From Lachnoclostridium sp. (GTDB lineage Bacteria; Bacillota; Clostridia; Lachnospirales; Lachnospiraceae): a DNA stretch of 64,000 bases. Below the pieces are notes generated by a model. That model was not told the origin of the DNA, ran no database searches, and saw only the letters and a list, made by a program, of their open reading frames with translations. Position numbers and translations under genes: made by a program. The stretch lies in assembly GCA_021770065.1 (NCBI GenBank), contig JAETRR010000023.1, positions 1-64,000 of the forward strand. Reading direction: 5' to 3'. Numbering within the stretch: position 1 is the stretch's first letter; the number at the start of each line of letters is the position of its first letter. Shown piece after piece: positions 8,430 to 16,769 of the stretch.

Positions 8430-9842
8430 ATGGTTTTTAGCAGTATTATTTTTATTTTTAAGTTTTTACCGCTGTTTTTCCTGCTGTATGGTATTTGCCC
8501 GTTCAGATGGAAAAATGCCTGCCTTTTTATTGGAAGCCTGATTTTTTATTTTTATGGAGTGACGGAGAATCCTTTTTATTTTTTTCTTTTTCTTTTTTTA
8601 ATCGTGATAAACTATATATTTGGCGGACTGATTGGCAGAAGCAGAAGGAAGAGTAAAAAAATGCTGGCGATGGGCATTGTTTATAACCTTTCATGGCTGG
8701 TTTTGTTTAAATATCTGGGATTTATAATACAGATATTAAGCCAGTTATTAAATATATTCGGGTTTTCTGTAAATTTTCCGCCATATCAGCCCGTTCTGCC
8801 GCTAGGCATTAGTTTTTACACGTTCCAAGCAGTATCCTATCTTATAGATGTTTACAGAAGAAGGGTTCCGTATGAGCGTTCTTTATCCGGATTCGGCATG
8901 TATATAAGCATGTTTCCGCAGTTGATAGCCGGGCCCATCGTGACTTACTCTGCAATGAAGAATCAGATCAGAAAGCGGAGAATTTCTTTTTCAATGATTG
9001 AAGACGGATTCCGGGAATTTACGATTGGCCTGGGAATGAAGGTACTGATAGCAAATCAGGTTGGCGGCCTGTGGAGAAACGTAGAAACGATAGGGTTTGA
9101 AAGCATCTCAACGCCCCTTGCATGGATGGGGCTTATTGCGTTCAGCCTGCAGATTTATTTTGATTTTTATGGTTATTCATTAATGGCAAAAGGGCTGGGC
9201 GCTATCCTTGGATTTAAACTGCCATGTAATTTTGCCCACCCATATATGTCGACTTCTATGACAGAGTTCTGGAGAAGATGGCATATAACACTGGGAAGCT
9301 GGTTTCGTGAATATATTTATATTCCACTGGGGGGAAACCGGAAAGGATTTTGCAGGACATTACGGAATCATTTAGTGGTATGGCTTTTGACAGGGCTCTG
9401 GCACGGCGCAAGCTGGAATTTTGTTCTCTGGGGGGTTAGCCTGTTTATCTTGATTTTGATAGAAAAGTTAGGAATGGGAAAGATTTTAGCGCATTATCCG
9501 GTAATTGGACATATTTATATGTTATTTGCGATCCCGCTTACATGGATGCTGTTTGCCATAACGGATTTGTCACAAACAGGAGTTTATATACAGCGTTTAT
9601 TTCCCTTTTTCGGTAATCCGGGCAGATTTGTATATTATGCAGGTGATTATTTAAAGTATGGCAGGCTCTATGGGGTATCAATCAGTATAGGACTGATCTT
9701 TAGTACATACGGGTCCAGAAAGTTATATAACCGATGGAAAAATTCACCTGTTTCAGCATTTGTTTTACTGGCCGTTTTCTGGGGATGTATTTATTGCATA
9801 AAAAAGGGAATGGATGATCCGTTTTTATATTTTCGTTTTTGA
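8430..9842 (+). CDS. MBOAT family O-acyltransferase (AlgI/PatA-like)
   Basis: A 470-residue membrane protein with many hydrophobic helices. The MBOAT core is plain: DFYGYSLMAKG near 245, TEFWRRWHITLGSWFREYIYIPLGGNR near 282 in family terms (WRRWH motif), and GLWHGASWNFVLWG near 325 with the catalytic His. Family members move acyl groups, usually acetyl, across the membrane to an extracellular polysaccharide acceptor together with an SGNH partner, which is encoded 21 bp downstream. In PatA/PatB-type systems the acceptor is peptidoglycan, and acetylation gives lysozyme resistance. The adjacent RsiV-type gene makes that acceptor attractive, but teichoic acid or exopolysaccharide remains possible. 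The start lacks a strong ribosome-binding site. Confidence 0.85.
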   Translation: MVFSSIIFIFKFLPLFFLLYGICPFRWKNACLFIGSLIFYFYGVTENPFYFFLFLFLIVINYIFGGLIGRSRRKSKKMLAMGIVYNLSWLVLFKYLGFIIQILSQLLNIFGFSVNFPPYQPVLPLGISFYTFQAVSYLIDVYRRRVPYERSLSGFGMYISMFPQLIAGPIVTYSAMKNQIRKRRISFSMIEDGFREFTIGLGMKVLIANQVGGLWRNVETIGFESISTPLAWMGLIAFSLQIYFDFYGYSLMAKGLGAILGFKLPCNFAHPYMSTSMTEFWRRWHITLGSWFREYIYIPLGGNRKGFCRTLRNHLVVWLLTGLWHGASWNFVLWGVSLFILILIEKLGMGKILAHYPVIGHIYMLFAIPLTWMLFAITDLSQTGVYIQRLFPFFGNPGRFVYYAGDYLKYGRLYGVSISIGLIFSTYGSRKLYNRWKNSPVSAFVLLAVFWGCIYCIKKGMDDPFLYFRF

Positions 9843-9863
9843 TGAAAGAGGTGAAAATAAAAT

Positions 9864-10670
9864 ATGCGTCGGCATTGGTATACATTTTTTTTGCTTATCA
9901 GTCTGGGAGTCTTTGCAATGAGAACGGATGGAATAAAAGTCTATGGAAAACAGCAAAAGAAGGATGATATACAGACGGAATGGGAGACAGAAATACAGGA
10001 AACAGGAAAAGAGCCGGAAAGCATAAAAGAACCAGAAAGCGTAAAAGAGCCAGAAAGTATAAGAGAGTCCCAAACGGTACAGTATCCAATACTTGAAAGC
10101 GATTCTTTATTTCCGGATGATTTTCAGAAAGTGTTGTTTATTGGAGATTCCAGAACGGCTGGGCTTTCTGAATATGGGCAGATGGGAGAAGCAGACATAT
10201 TTGCAGGCAGCGGAATGACTGTATTTAATTTATGGGATAGTGAGATAGCTTTTCGTGATAAAGGAAAGAAGACACTGGGGCAGGTTTTAACGGAAAATCA
10301 GTACCAGGTAATCCACATAATGCTTGGTATCAATGAATTGGGATATTCAATGGAACAAATTGTTGAAAAGTATCAAGAAGCGGTGGGAGAAATACAGATT
10401 ATGCAGCCGGAGGCTAACGTGGTTTTAGGCGCAAATCTTCATGTGACTGAGGAAAATTCTACAAAAAGTACAATTTATAACAATCAGAGAATAAATGCAC
10501 TGAACGCTGAAATAGAAAAAATCGGAGAAGAATTAAACTGTCATTTTATAAATGTGAATGAACTCTTTGATGATGTACAAGGAAATCTGTCAAAAGAATA
10601 TTCAACAGATGGTTCCCATATATTGGGAAAATACTATGCCGACTGGGCACGGTGGATTTTAAACAAATAG
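9864..10670 (+). CDS. Secreted SGNH-fold hydrolase/transferase, partner of the MBOAT protein
   Basis: 268 residues: an N-terminal signal anchor, a linker with repeated K-E-P-E-S units (about residues 52-72), then an SGNH domain. Block I is FIGDSR near residue 94 with the nucleophilic Ser, block III is LGINELG near 155, and block V is TDGSHIL near 252 with the Asp/His pair. Secreted SGNH proteins next to MBOAT proteins complete the transfer of acetyl groups to a wall polymer or remove them. The 21-bp gap to the MBOAT gene implies one transcript. The short acidic/basic repeats probably act as a flexible spacer through the wall. Confidence 0.82.
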   Translation: MRRHWYTFFLLISLGVFAMRTDGIKVYGKQQKKDDIQTEWETEIQETGKEPESIKEPESVKEPESIRESQTVQYPILESDSLFPDDFQKVLFIGDSRTAGLSEYGQMGEADIFAGSGMTVFNLWDSEIAFRDKGKKTLGQVLTENQYQVIHIMLGINELGYSMEQIVEKYQEAVGEIQIMQPEANVVLGANLHVTEENSTKSTIYNNQRINALNAEIEKIGEELNCHFINVNELFDDVQGNLSKEYSTDGSHILGKYYADWARWILNK

Positions 10671-10756
10671 TATTTTTTTATTATGTGATTTTGTCACGGA
10701 AGAAAATGAAAAAGATAGGTATACTATACTCAAACAAAGGAAAGGAGCTGACGACT

Positions 10757-11080
10757 ATGACAGCTATCAATATGAATAACGAAATGTTTGAACAATTAGG
10801 TAATGAGGACAAGCCTGTTTTGGTGGATTACTGGGCGCCCTGGTGCGGGTACTGCCGCAGAATCAGCGCCGCATATGACAAGATTGCAGAAGAATACGGC
10901 GACATTGTAGTGGCAGGAAAAATAAATATCGATGAGAATCCCCGGCTTGCCGAAGAGGAGCAGATTGAAGTGATTCCGACGCTGGTTCTGTATAAGCATG
11001 GAAAGGCAATCGATTCTATTGTGGCTCCTGAGTCAAAAGCAATGATAGATCGCTTCCTTAAAGGAGCTTTGGAAAAATAA
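10757..11080 (+). CDS. trxA: Thioredoxin
   Basis: 107 residues with the thioredoxin fold and active site W-C-G-Y-C (the usual form is WCGPC), plus the conserved IPTLVLYKHG segment containing the cis-Pro. It reduces protein disulfides using electrons from thioredoxin reductase, encoded 16 bp downstream. ATG 10757 is chosen over an upstream frame start at 10652 because AAAGGAG (10741-10747) precedes it and the extra N-terminus overlaps the end of the SGNH gene. Tyr in place of the active-site Pro may raise or lower redox potential; this is inference. Confidence 0.9.
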   Translation: MTAINMNNEMFEQLGNEDKPVLVDYWAPWCGYCRRISAAYDKIAEEYGDIVVAGKINIDENPRLAEEEQIEVIPTLVLYKHGKAIDSIVAPESKAMIDRFLKGALEK

Positions 11081-11096
11081 CAGGGAGGACGTAAGG

Positions 11097-12047
11097 TTGA
11101 ACGAAAAACACGTTTACGATATGATCATTGTGGGCGGCGGCCCGGGCGGCTATACCGCAGCCCTCTACGGGGCAAGAGCCGGTTTGGATATCATCGTACT
11201 GGAAAAGCTCTCCGCAGGAGGCCAGATGGCACTGACACAACAGATCGACAACTATCCCGGCTTTGAGGAAGGCATAGACGGGTTCTCCCTCGGAGAAAAA
11301 ATGCAGAAACAGGCAGAGCTCTTCGGAGGTAAAAGCGAATATGCAGAGGTTGTCGGCATGGATTTGAATGCAGATCCTAAAATGGTTGAAACAGATACCG
11401 GAGAGCTTTATGGAAAGACCGTCGTGATCGCAACAGGGGCAAATCCGAGAGAATTGGGCATTGCCAAAGAAAATGAGTTAATAGGCCGGGGCGTAGCCTA
11501 CTGCGCCGCCTGTGACGGTATGTTTTATAAAGGCAAAACGGCTGCAGTAGTAGGAGGGGGAAATTCTGCGGCAGCGGATGCTCTGCTCTTGAGCCGTATT
11601 GCCAGAAAAGTAATCGTAATTCACCGCAGGGATACCCTGCGTGCTGAAAAAATCTACCATGAGCCGCTGATGAACGCAGAAAATGTGGAGTTTCGCTGGA
11701 ACAGCACGGTGGCGGAGCTGCTGCATAAGGACAGGCTGACCGGTGTGCGCTTGAAGGATGTTGTAACCGGTGAAGAAAGCATTGTAGAGTGCGACGGCGT
11801 GTTTATCAGTGTGGGAAGAAAGCCTGCCACCGGGGTTTTGAAAGGTCAGCTGGAACTTGACAACAGCGGTTATATTGCTGCAGGGGAAAGCACACAGACC
11901 AATATTTCCGGCGTTTATGCCGTAGGCGATGTGAGGACAAAACTGCTTCGCCAGGTGGTGACAGCCGTAGCGGACGGCGCTGTGGCGGCTCATATGGCGG
12001 AAGAATACCTGGCCGGAGGAGCCCAAGAGCTGCCCGCAAACCCTTAA
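11097..12047 (+). CDS. trxB: Thioredoxin reductase (NADPH- or ferredoxin-type flavoprotein)
   Basis: 316 residues. FAD-binding GGGPGGYTAALYGARAG near residue 11, redox-active C-A-A-C-D-G near 138, a second nucleotide-binding GGGNSAAADALLL near 153, and YAVGDVRTK near 282. It regenerates reduced thioredoxin. Translation starts at TTG 11097 behind GGGAGG, which matches the family start just before the FAD motif. It forms an operon with trxA. The second dinucleotide motif has GGGNSAA rather than the strict GGGDSA, and HRRD follows as in NADPH-type enzymes; electron donor preference cannot be fixed from sequence alone. Confidence 0.9.
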   Translation: MNEKHVYDMIIVGGGPGGYTAALYGARAGLDIIVLEKLSAGGQMALTQQIDNYPGFEEGIDGFSLGEKMQKQAELFGGKSEYAEVVGMDLNADPKMVETDTGELYGKTVVIATGANPRELGIAKENELIGRGVAYCAACDGMFYKGKTAAVVGGGNSAAADALLLSRIARKVIVIHRRDTLRAEKIYHEPLMNAENVEFRWNSTVAELLHKDRLTGVRLKDVVTGEESIVECDGVFISVGRKPATGVLKGQLELDNSGYIAAGESTQTNISGVYAVGDVRTKLLRQVVTAVADGAVAAHMAEEYLAGGAQELPANP

Positions 12048-12078
12048 AATCCCTCTGAAAACCGGTTGTTATACGCTA

Positions 12079-12190
12079 TTGACAAAAGCATTGCAAAAGC
12101 AGTATCTTAAAATAAGTGTAAATTCAAAACAGCAGACCACAGACCTGTCTGCTGCGCAGACTATCCGCTGCTTACGCAGTTTCTGTCTGA
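12079..12190 (+). promoter_or_regulatory. Promoter and structured leader of the ZIP transporter gene
   Basis: TTGACA (12079-12084), 18 bp, TATCTT (12103-12108). The leader then holds AGCAGAC (12131-12137) pairing with GTCTGCT (12147-12153), a CTGC/GCAG stem (12168-12179), and outer AATTCA/TGAATT arms. It does not match a riboswitch I know. The hairpins resemble the short palindromic repeats scattered in this genome. Confidence 0.4.
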
Positions 12191-12241
12191 AGCTGAATTC
12201 ATAAAAAGGGAAAAACAATTATTTTCGAAATAGGGGGCATT

Positions 12242-13024
12242 ATGCAGACACAGGTTTTTCGGGGGATTATGATACCGTTTCTTGGGACAGCGCTTGGCTC
12301 GGCTTGTGTGCTGTTCATGAAGAACAGTCTGAACTCTATGGTGCAGAGGGCGCTGACAGGATTTGCTGCCGGGGTCATGGTGGCGGCTTCCATCTGGAGC
12401 CTGTTGATCCCGGCTATGGAGTATTCACAGTCTATGGGAAAGTGGGCGTTCATGCCGGCAGCGGCCGGCTTCTGGCTCGGCATCCTGTTTTTGCTGCTTC
12501 TGGACAAGGCAGTTCCCCATCTGCATATGAACAGCAGCAGGGCGGAGGGGCCGAAAAGCAGTCTTAAGAAGCAGGCTTTGCTGGTGATGGCTGTGACGCT
12601 CCATAACCTGCCGGAAGGCATGGCCGTGGGCGTTGTCTATGCCGGATGGATGACCGGAGATGCAGGAATTACCGCTATGGGGGCGCTGGCCCTTTCCCTT
12701 GGAATTGCCATACAGAATTTCCCGGAGGGAGCCATAATCTCCATGCCCCTGCGGGCGGAGGGAGTCAGCAAGAAAAAGGCATTCTTTTACGGTGCGCTTT
12801 CCGGTGCGGTAGAGCCGGCTGGTGCGGCGCTTACAATGCTTGCGGCGGGAGTTGTGGTTCCCCTTTTGCCTTACCTTTTGAGCTTTGCGGCCGGAGCCAT
12901 GATCTATGTGGTAGTGGAGGAGCTGATCCCGGAGATGTCGGAGGGAAAGCACTCCAACATAGGGACGCTGCTGTTTGCGGCGGGCTTTACGGTTATGATG
13001 GCGCTTGATGTGGCATTGGGATAA
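12242..13024 (+). CDS. ZIP family metal (zinc) transporter
   Basis: 260 residues with about eight membrane helices. Helix IV carries HNLPEGMAVG near residue 121 and helix V carries IQNFPEGAIIS near 159, the metal-binding signatures of the ZIP family (ZupT/GufA-like). A His-containing loop PHLHMNSSR near 94 matches the variable metal-binding loop. Family members import Zn2+ and sometimes Fe2+ or Mn2+ into the cytoplasm. It stands alone behind its own promoter and a structured leader. Start ATG 12242 follows TAGGGGGC. Confidence 0.88.
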   Translation: MQTQVFRGIMIPFLGTALGSACVLFMKNSLNSMVQRALTGFAAGVMVAASIWSLLIPAMEYSQSMGKWAFMPAAAGFWLGILFLLLLDKAVPHLHMNSSRAEGPKSSLKKQALLVMAVTLHNLPEGMAVGVVYAGWMTGDAGITAMGALALSLGIAIQNFPEGAIISMPLRAEGVSKKKAFFYGALSGAVEPAGAALTMLAAGVVVPLLPYLLSFAAGAMIYVVVEELIPEMSEGKHSNIGTLLFAAGFTVMMALDVALG

Positions 13025-13130
13025 GGGAACTGCGAGAAATATCCGTTGATGCCGTCTTTTGTTTATGGTAAAGTATCAATAGTAAACCTACAAAACACAA
13101 CGATACGGCAGAAAGCGGGAAAATACGGAT

Positions 13131-15236
13131 ATGGGAAAAATAGAGGTGCTGGATCAGCAGACCATTGATAAGATAGCGGCAGGGGAGGTCATTGAACGGC
13201 CTTCCTCCGTGGTAAAGGAGCTTGTAGAAAATGCTATTGACGCAGGGGCCACCGCCGTGGCCGTGGAGATCCGGGATGGCGGGATCTCTTTTCTAAGGGT
13301 TACGGACAATGGAAGCGGCATTGAAAAAGAGCAGGTGCCCACGGCCTTTCTGCGCCATGCCACCAGTAAAATTCAAAAAGTGGAAGACTTATTTTCCGTA
13401 TCTTCCCTGGGTTTTCGGGGGGAGGCTTTGTCCAGTATTGCGGCCATTGCTATGGTGGAGCTGATTACCAAGACACGAAAGGCGGATGCAGGCGTCCGCT
13501 ACTGCATCGAGGGCGGCGTAGAGAAAAAGCTGGAGGAGACGGCGGCGCCGGAGGGAACTACTTTTCTGGTCCGCAGTCTTTTTTACAATACTCCGGCCCG
13601 GAGAAAATTTCTCAAAACGCCTATGACTGAGGCAGGCTATATCAGCGATCTCATGGAGCGGATGGCGCTTTCCCACCCAGAAGTTTCCTTTCAGTTTATC
13701 AATAACGGCCAGACGAAGCTTCACACCTCCGGCAATCATAATCTAAAGGATGTGATTTACCATATCTACGGCAGGGATGTGGCGGCCAATTTAGCGGAGG
13801 TGGACGAAGCCCAGGGAAAGGTTCGGATCACGGGCTATATCGGAAAACCGGTGATTTCCAGAGGAAACAGAGGGTATGAGACGTATTTTATCAATGGAAG
13901 ATATATTAAAAGTTCTCTGATTGCCAAAGGAATTGAGGATGCGTACCGGACCTTTATGATGCAGCATAAGTACCCCTTTACGGTGCTTCATATTGCCATG
14001 GACGGGGAACTGCTGGATGTAAATGTACATCCAACCAAGATGGAGCTGCGCTTTTCCAATCAGGAGGAATTGTACCGCCTGATTCAAAAAACTGTCAGGG
14101 ACGGACTGAACCGGCATGAGCTGATTCCGGAAGTAAAGCTTTCAAGAGATAGAGCCAAAGAAAATAAGAATGCAGCATCAAATCAGACAGCGGCGCCAAT
14201 GCGGCTGAAAGGGCAGGATACAGCAAGACACACAGAAAGCAGATCATCTGGCAGAGCGGCCGAACAGCGGCAGCAGGGACAGGAGGCATCTGATTACAGA
14301 TCACAGGGAATACAGGCAGGAAAGCAGATGCCTGACAAAGAAGAAGACGAAAAACCTACTGTACCAGACGCTGGTCAGCCCCAGACGCCTCAGGATAGGA
14401 ATCTGGAATATTTCCTCACGCAGATGCGGCAGCGAGTAACGAAAGAATTCCAGGAGAAGGAAGCGCAGAAAGCAGCGCAGATTGCGGTTTTGGAGGAAGA
14501 GAACCGGAAGATTTATTCTAATGAGGAATTGGAGAGACTGACAGGAGCAGGCCTGCTTCGGGAAAAGGAAAGTTATGGGTTAGAAAAGCAGCAAAAGGAG
14601 CCAGAGCCAGAGCCGGAGCAGCTAGAACTGTTTGACCACAAGCTTTTAAATCCCGAGACCAAGTCGGAGATCAAGATCATCGGCCAGCTCTTTGAGACCT
14701 ACTGGCTGGTACAGTTTGAAGATAAATTCTACATGATTGACCAGCATGCGGCCCATGAGAAGGTTCTTTATGAGCGCACGGTAAAGAGCCTTGAAAATAA
14801 GGAAATAACCTCCCAGATGGTAAGCCCTCCATTGATATTGACTCTGACTATGCAGGAGGCCAACAGATTAAACGAATATCTGCACTATTTTACGGAGATG
14901 GGCTTTGAGATTGAGCCTTTCGGGGGCAAGGAGTATGCGGTCAGCGCAGTGCCGGGCAATCTTTTTGGAATTGCAGAGAGGGAGTTATTCTTAGAACTTC
15001 TGGACAGCTTAGAGAGCGCAGGCGGCAAGGATTCCACACTTGTTATGGAAAAGATTGCGTCCATGTCCTGCAAGGCAGCGGTAAAAGGCAGCCAGCGCCT
15101 GAGCACGGCGGAAGCGAAAGCTCTTATAGAAGAGCTTCTTCACCTGGAAAATCCCTATAACTGCCCTCATGGACGGCCGACGATTATATCCATGACAAAG
15201 CAGGAGATTGAGAAAAAGTTTAAGAGGATTGTATAA
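13131..15236 (+). CDS. mutL: DNA mismatch repair endonuclease MutL
   Basis: 701 residues. The N-terminal GHKL ATPase has ELVENAIDAGA near 30, DNGSGI near 62 and GFRGEAL near 96. The linker (about 345-490) is polar and Gln/Glu rich. The C-terminal dimerisation domain carries the metal-binding endonuclease motif DQHAAHEKVLYE near 537, with CKAAVKG near 648 and CPHGRPT near 683, as expected where MutH is absent. MutL nicks the new strand after MutS recognises a mismatch. mutS is not adjacent here. The stop TAA is directly followed by the ATG of the next gene. Confidence 0.95.
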   Translation: MGKIEVLDQQTIDKIAAGEVIERPSSVVKELVENAIDAGATAVAVEIRDGGISFLRVTDNGSGIEKEQVPTAFLRHATSKIQKVEDLFSVSSLGFRGEALSSIAAIAMVELITKTRKADAGVRYCIEGGVEKKLEETAAPEGTTFLVRSLFYNTPARRKFLKTPMTEAGYISDLMERMALSHPEVSFQFINNGQTKLHTSGNHNLKDVIYHIYGRDVAANLAEVDEAQGKVRITGYIGKPVISRGNRGYETYFINGRYIKSSLIAKGIEDAYRTFMMQHKYPFTVLHIAMDGELLDVNVHPTKMELRFSNQEELYRLIQKTVRDGLNRHELIPEVKLSRDRAKENKNAASNQTAAPMRLKGQDTARHTESRSSGRAAEQRQQGQEASDYRSQGIQAGKQMPDKEEDEKPTVPDAGQPQTPQDRNLEYFLTQMRQRVTKEFQEKEAQKAAQIAVLEEENRKIYSNEELERLTGAGLLREKESYGLEKQQKEPEPEPEQLELFDHKLLNPETKSEIKIIGQLFETYWLVQFEDKFYMIDQHAAHEKVLYERTVKSLENKEITSQMVSPPLILTLTMQEANRLNEYLHYFTEMGFEIEPFGGKEYAVSAVPGNLFGIAERELFLELLDSLESAGGKDSTLVMEKIASMSCKAAVKGSQRLSTAEAKALIEELLHLENPYNCPHGRPTIISMTKQEIEKKFKRIV

Positions 15237-15428
15237 ATGAAAAAGAAAAAAGCCGGCACCAACTGCGAATGCTGCGGCAACTATGTGTACGATGATGATT
15301 ACGGCTATTATGTATGCGAGATGGATCTGGACGAGGATGAAATGCGTCTGTTTATTCAGGGGGAGTTTAAAAACTGCCCCTATTTCCAGTATGGGGACGA
15401 GTACCGGATTGTGCGGCATCAAATGTAG
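15237..15428 (+). CDS. Small Cys-rich DUF6472 protein
   Basis: 63 residues with C-E-C-C near 10-13, another Cys in YYVCEMD near 29 and NCPYFQYGDEYRIV near the end, a pattern I associate with DUF6472, a small probable zinc-binding protein of Lachnospiraceae. The ATG immediately follows the mutL stop, so translation is coupled. The acidic stretch DLDEDEMRLF is characteristic. Role unknown; the constant link to mutL is the only clue. Confidence 0.85.
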   Translation: MKKKKAGTNCECCGNYVYDDDYGYYVCEMDLDEDEMRLFIQGEFKNCPYFQYGDEYRIVRHQM

Positions 15429-15436
15429 GAAACGGT

Positions 15437-15464
15437 TTGAAAATGTAGAACAATCTGATATAAT
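15437..15464 (+). promoter_or_regulatory. Promoter of a small ORF
   Basis: TTGAAA (15437-15442), 16 bp, TATAAT (15459-15464) preceded by TGA (extended -10). It drives the 35-codon ORF at 15501. Confidence 0.6.
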
Positions 15465-15500
15465 AGATGTGTCAGCAAAAAATATGCAAAGGTGGATGCA

Positions 15501-15608
15501 ATGACAGAAAAGGAAATGATAAAGGTATCAATTGAGGAGTTTGTACAGCTGCAAAATTATATGCTGTTAGTAGAGAAAGATACGGAAGTTGACAGGATAA
15601 GAGAATAG
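15501..15608 (+). CDS. Putative 35-residue small protein
   Basis: ATG 15501 follows AAAGGTGG and encodes 35 residues beginning MTEKEMIKVSIEEFVQLQ, charged and probably helical. A good promoter lies upstream and a terminator hairpin follows at once, so it is a complete small transcription unit. I do not recognise it. It is too short for domain assignment, and conservation in relatives would be the test. Confidence 0.45.
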   Translation: MTEKEMIKVSIEEFVQLQNYMLLVEKDTEVDRIRE

Positions 15609-15613
15609 AGCAG

Positions 15614-15675
15614 AGCAGGAGGCCCTGGGTATTACCGCAAAACAGAAAATGGGCTCATCCTGCTTTGACTTTTTA
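15614..15675 (+). terminator. Terminator of the small ORF
   Basis: AGCAGGA (15614-15620) and GCCC (15622-15625) pair with GGGC (15651-15654) and TCCTGCT (15658-15664); ACTTTTT follows. A second stem, AGGCTGTC/GACAGCCT (15689-15713), lies downstream and may terminate either strand. Confidence 0.5.
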
Positions 15676-15792
15676 TCTGCAGGAAAATAGGCTGTCGGGA
15701 AATAAGACAGCCTCTTACGTGATGAGTCTCTGAAATTTTCCATATTTATATGAGAGTTTTGATGCAGACAACCGGAAATGTAAATATATTTC

Positions 15793-16206
15793 TTACATCT
15801 CCCTCTGATACTTATCCATATAGCACCAGTCCATCAGATAGATAAGAACAAAGACCCCGGTGAGTGCAAGGGTAATCCATAAGGGTCCGCTTACAAGAAA
15901 ATTCAGCCAGCCGATTCCTATGATTACCCAGCGGATAATGTCGCTGGTTCTGGCCTTTGCCCGGTTGCGGATCTGGACATTCCGCTCGTCCTGCTGTTCA
16001 ATCTTTTCCTGCCGGACTGCCTCCGGAAATTCTTTTTCATAGGAAAGGCGGTATAGCCTGTTGATGGACAGGGAGGAGAATACGCACCCGATTCCGATGC
16101 AGATGCCGCTTATCATCCTTAGCTGTTCCGCACCTGTATAGATTCCTATGAACTGAACTATCAGACCGGCAATTAAACCAAATATAAACAATGTTTTTTT
16201 CTTCAT
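15793..16206 (-). CDS. Small membrane protein partnered with an XRE regulator
   Basis: 137 residues: two N-terminal membrane helices, a charged cytoplasmic stretch (YEKEFPEAVRQEKIEQQDERNVQI in outline, with the QDERN motif near residue 73) and two further helices. The DERN..I..RAKA pattern is typical of small membrane proteins of the DUF2178/DUF6442 type that sit after XRE regulators in Firmicutes. Its ATG overlaps the stop of the regulator gene (16203-16206), so the two are co-translated. Function is unknown; the pair may sense an envelope condition. Confidence 0.75.
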   Translation of the reverse strand: MKKKTLFIFGLIAGLIVQFIGIYTGAEQLRMISGICIGIGCVFSSLSINRLYRLSYEKEFPEAVRQEKIEQQDERNVQIRNRAKARTSDIIRWVIIGIGWLNFLVSGPLWITLALTGVFVLIYLMDWCYMDKYQREM

Positions 16207-16406
16207 TTCTTGTCCTCCTCATAAATAAAGATTTCTTCAATGGCCATCTGAAAATACCGGGCAATCTTAAAGGCCAGAAGAATAGACGGATTATAGCGCC
16301 CATTTTCCAATGATCCGATGGTCTGCCGGGAGACCTCCAGGGCGGCGGCCAGTTCTTCCTGGGTAACGCCGCGGTTCTTTCTTATTTCTTCTAATCTGTT
16401 TTTCAA
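16203..16406 (-). CDS. XRE family HTH regulator
   Basis: 67 residues that are almost entirely a helix-turn-helix domain (RLEEIRKNRGVTQEELAAAL, then VSRQTIGSLENGRYNP), with a short acidic tail FIYEEDKK. This is the YozG/small Cro-like type that usually represses its own operon. A promoter flanked by two copies of AAGTTTACTT-type sites lies upstream on the minus strand, consistent with autoregulation. It is translated with the membrane protein that overlaps its stop codon. Confidence 0.85.
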   Translation of the reverse strand: MKNRLEEIRKNRGVTQEELAAALEVSRQTIGSLENGRYNPSILLAFKIARYFQMAIEEIFIYEEDKK

Positions 16407-16440
16407 ATAAAACAGCCTCCTGATTTACTGTGCGCACAAT

Positions 16441-16502
16441 GGAAAGTTTACTTTACATTATTACCATACAACGTTTCCTTCGAAATGTCAAGTAAACTTT
16501 CC
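16441..16502 (-). promoter_or_regulatory. Promoter flanked by a 13-bp inverted operator pair
   Basis: GGAAAGTTTACTT (16441-16453) and its exact inverse complement (16490-16502) enclose a minus-strand promoter TTGACA-N17-TATGGT. Each arm is itself a near-dyad (AAGT-TT-ACTT), so each can bind a regulator dimer. The expected ligand is the XRE protein. Confidence 0.7.
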
Positions 16503-16525
16503 GTCGACTTTTCGGTTTCTCCCTC

Positions 16526-16769
16526 TTGCATTTTCTATTCTGACATGATATAATAATCTGCGTTGTGATAAAAAAGAGATGGTCCGCTGCTGTATGCCGA
16601 AGGGTCAAAGTCACGAAACCATAAAGATATACAGGCGCAGCTGCCCGTGTATATTGGGAACGAGAAGCCAGATATGGCAGGAAGCAGATACGCGCCGGCC
16701 TCCGGTGCGGCTTCGCGTGCTTTGGAATTATGGTAAGAACATCCGGAATTAAGAAGGAGGAAGCAACGA
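16526..16769 (+). promoter_or_regulatory. rplS promoter and long structured leader
   Basis: TTGCAT (16526-16531), 17 bp, TATAAT (16549-16554) with an upstream TG (extended -10). About 205 nt of untranslated leader follow, with GC-rich self-complementary stretches (around 16635-16730), before AAGGAGG and the rplS start. Ribosomal protein L19 genes of Firmicutes are known to carry a leader RNA element. Whether this one folds the same way needs a covariance-model search. Confidence 0.5.
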
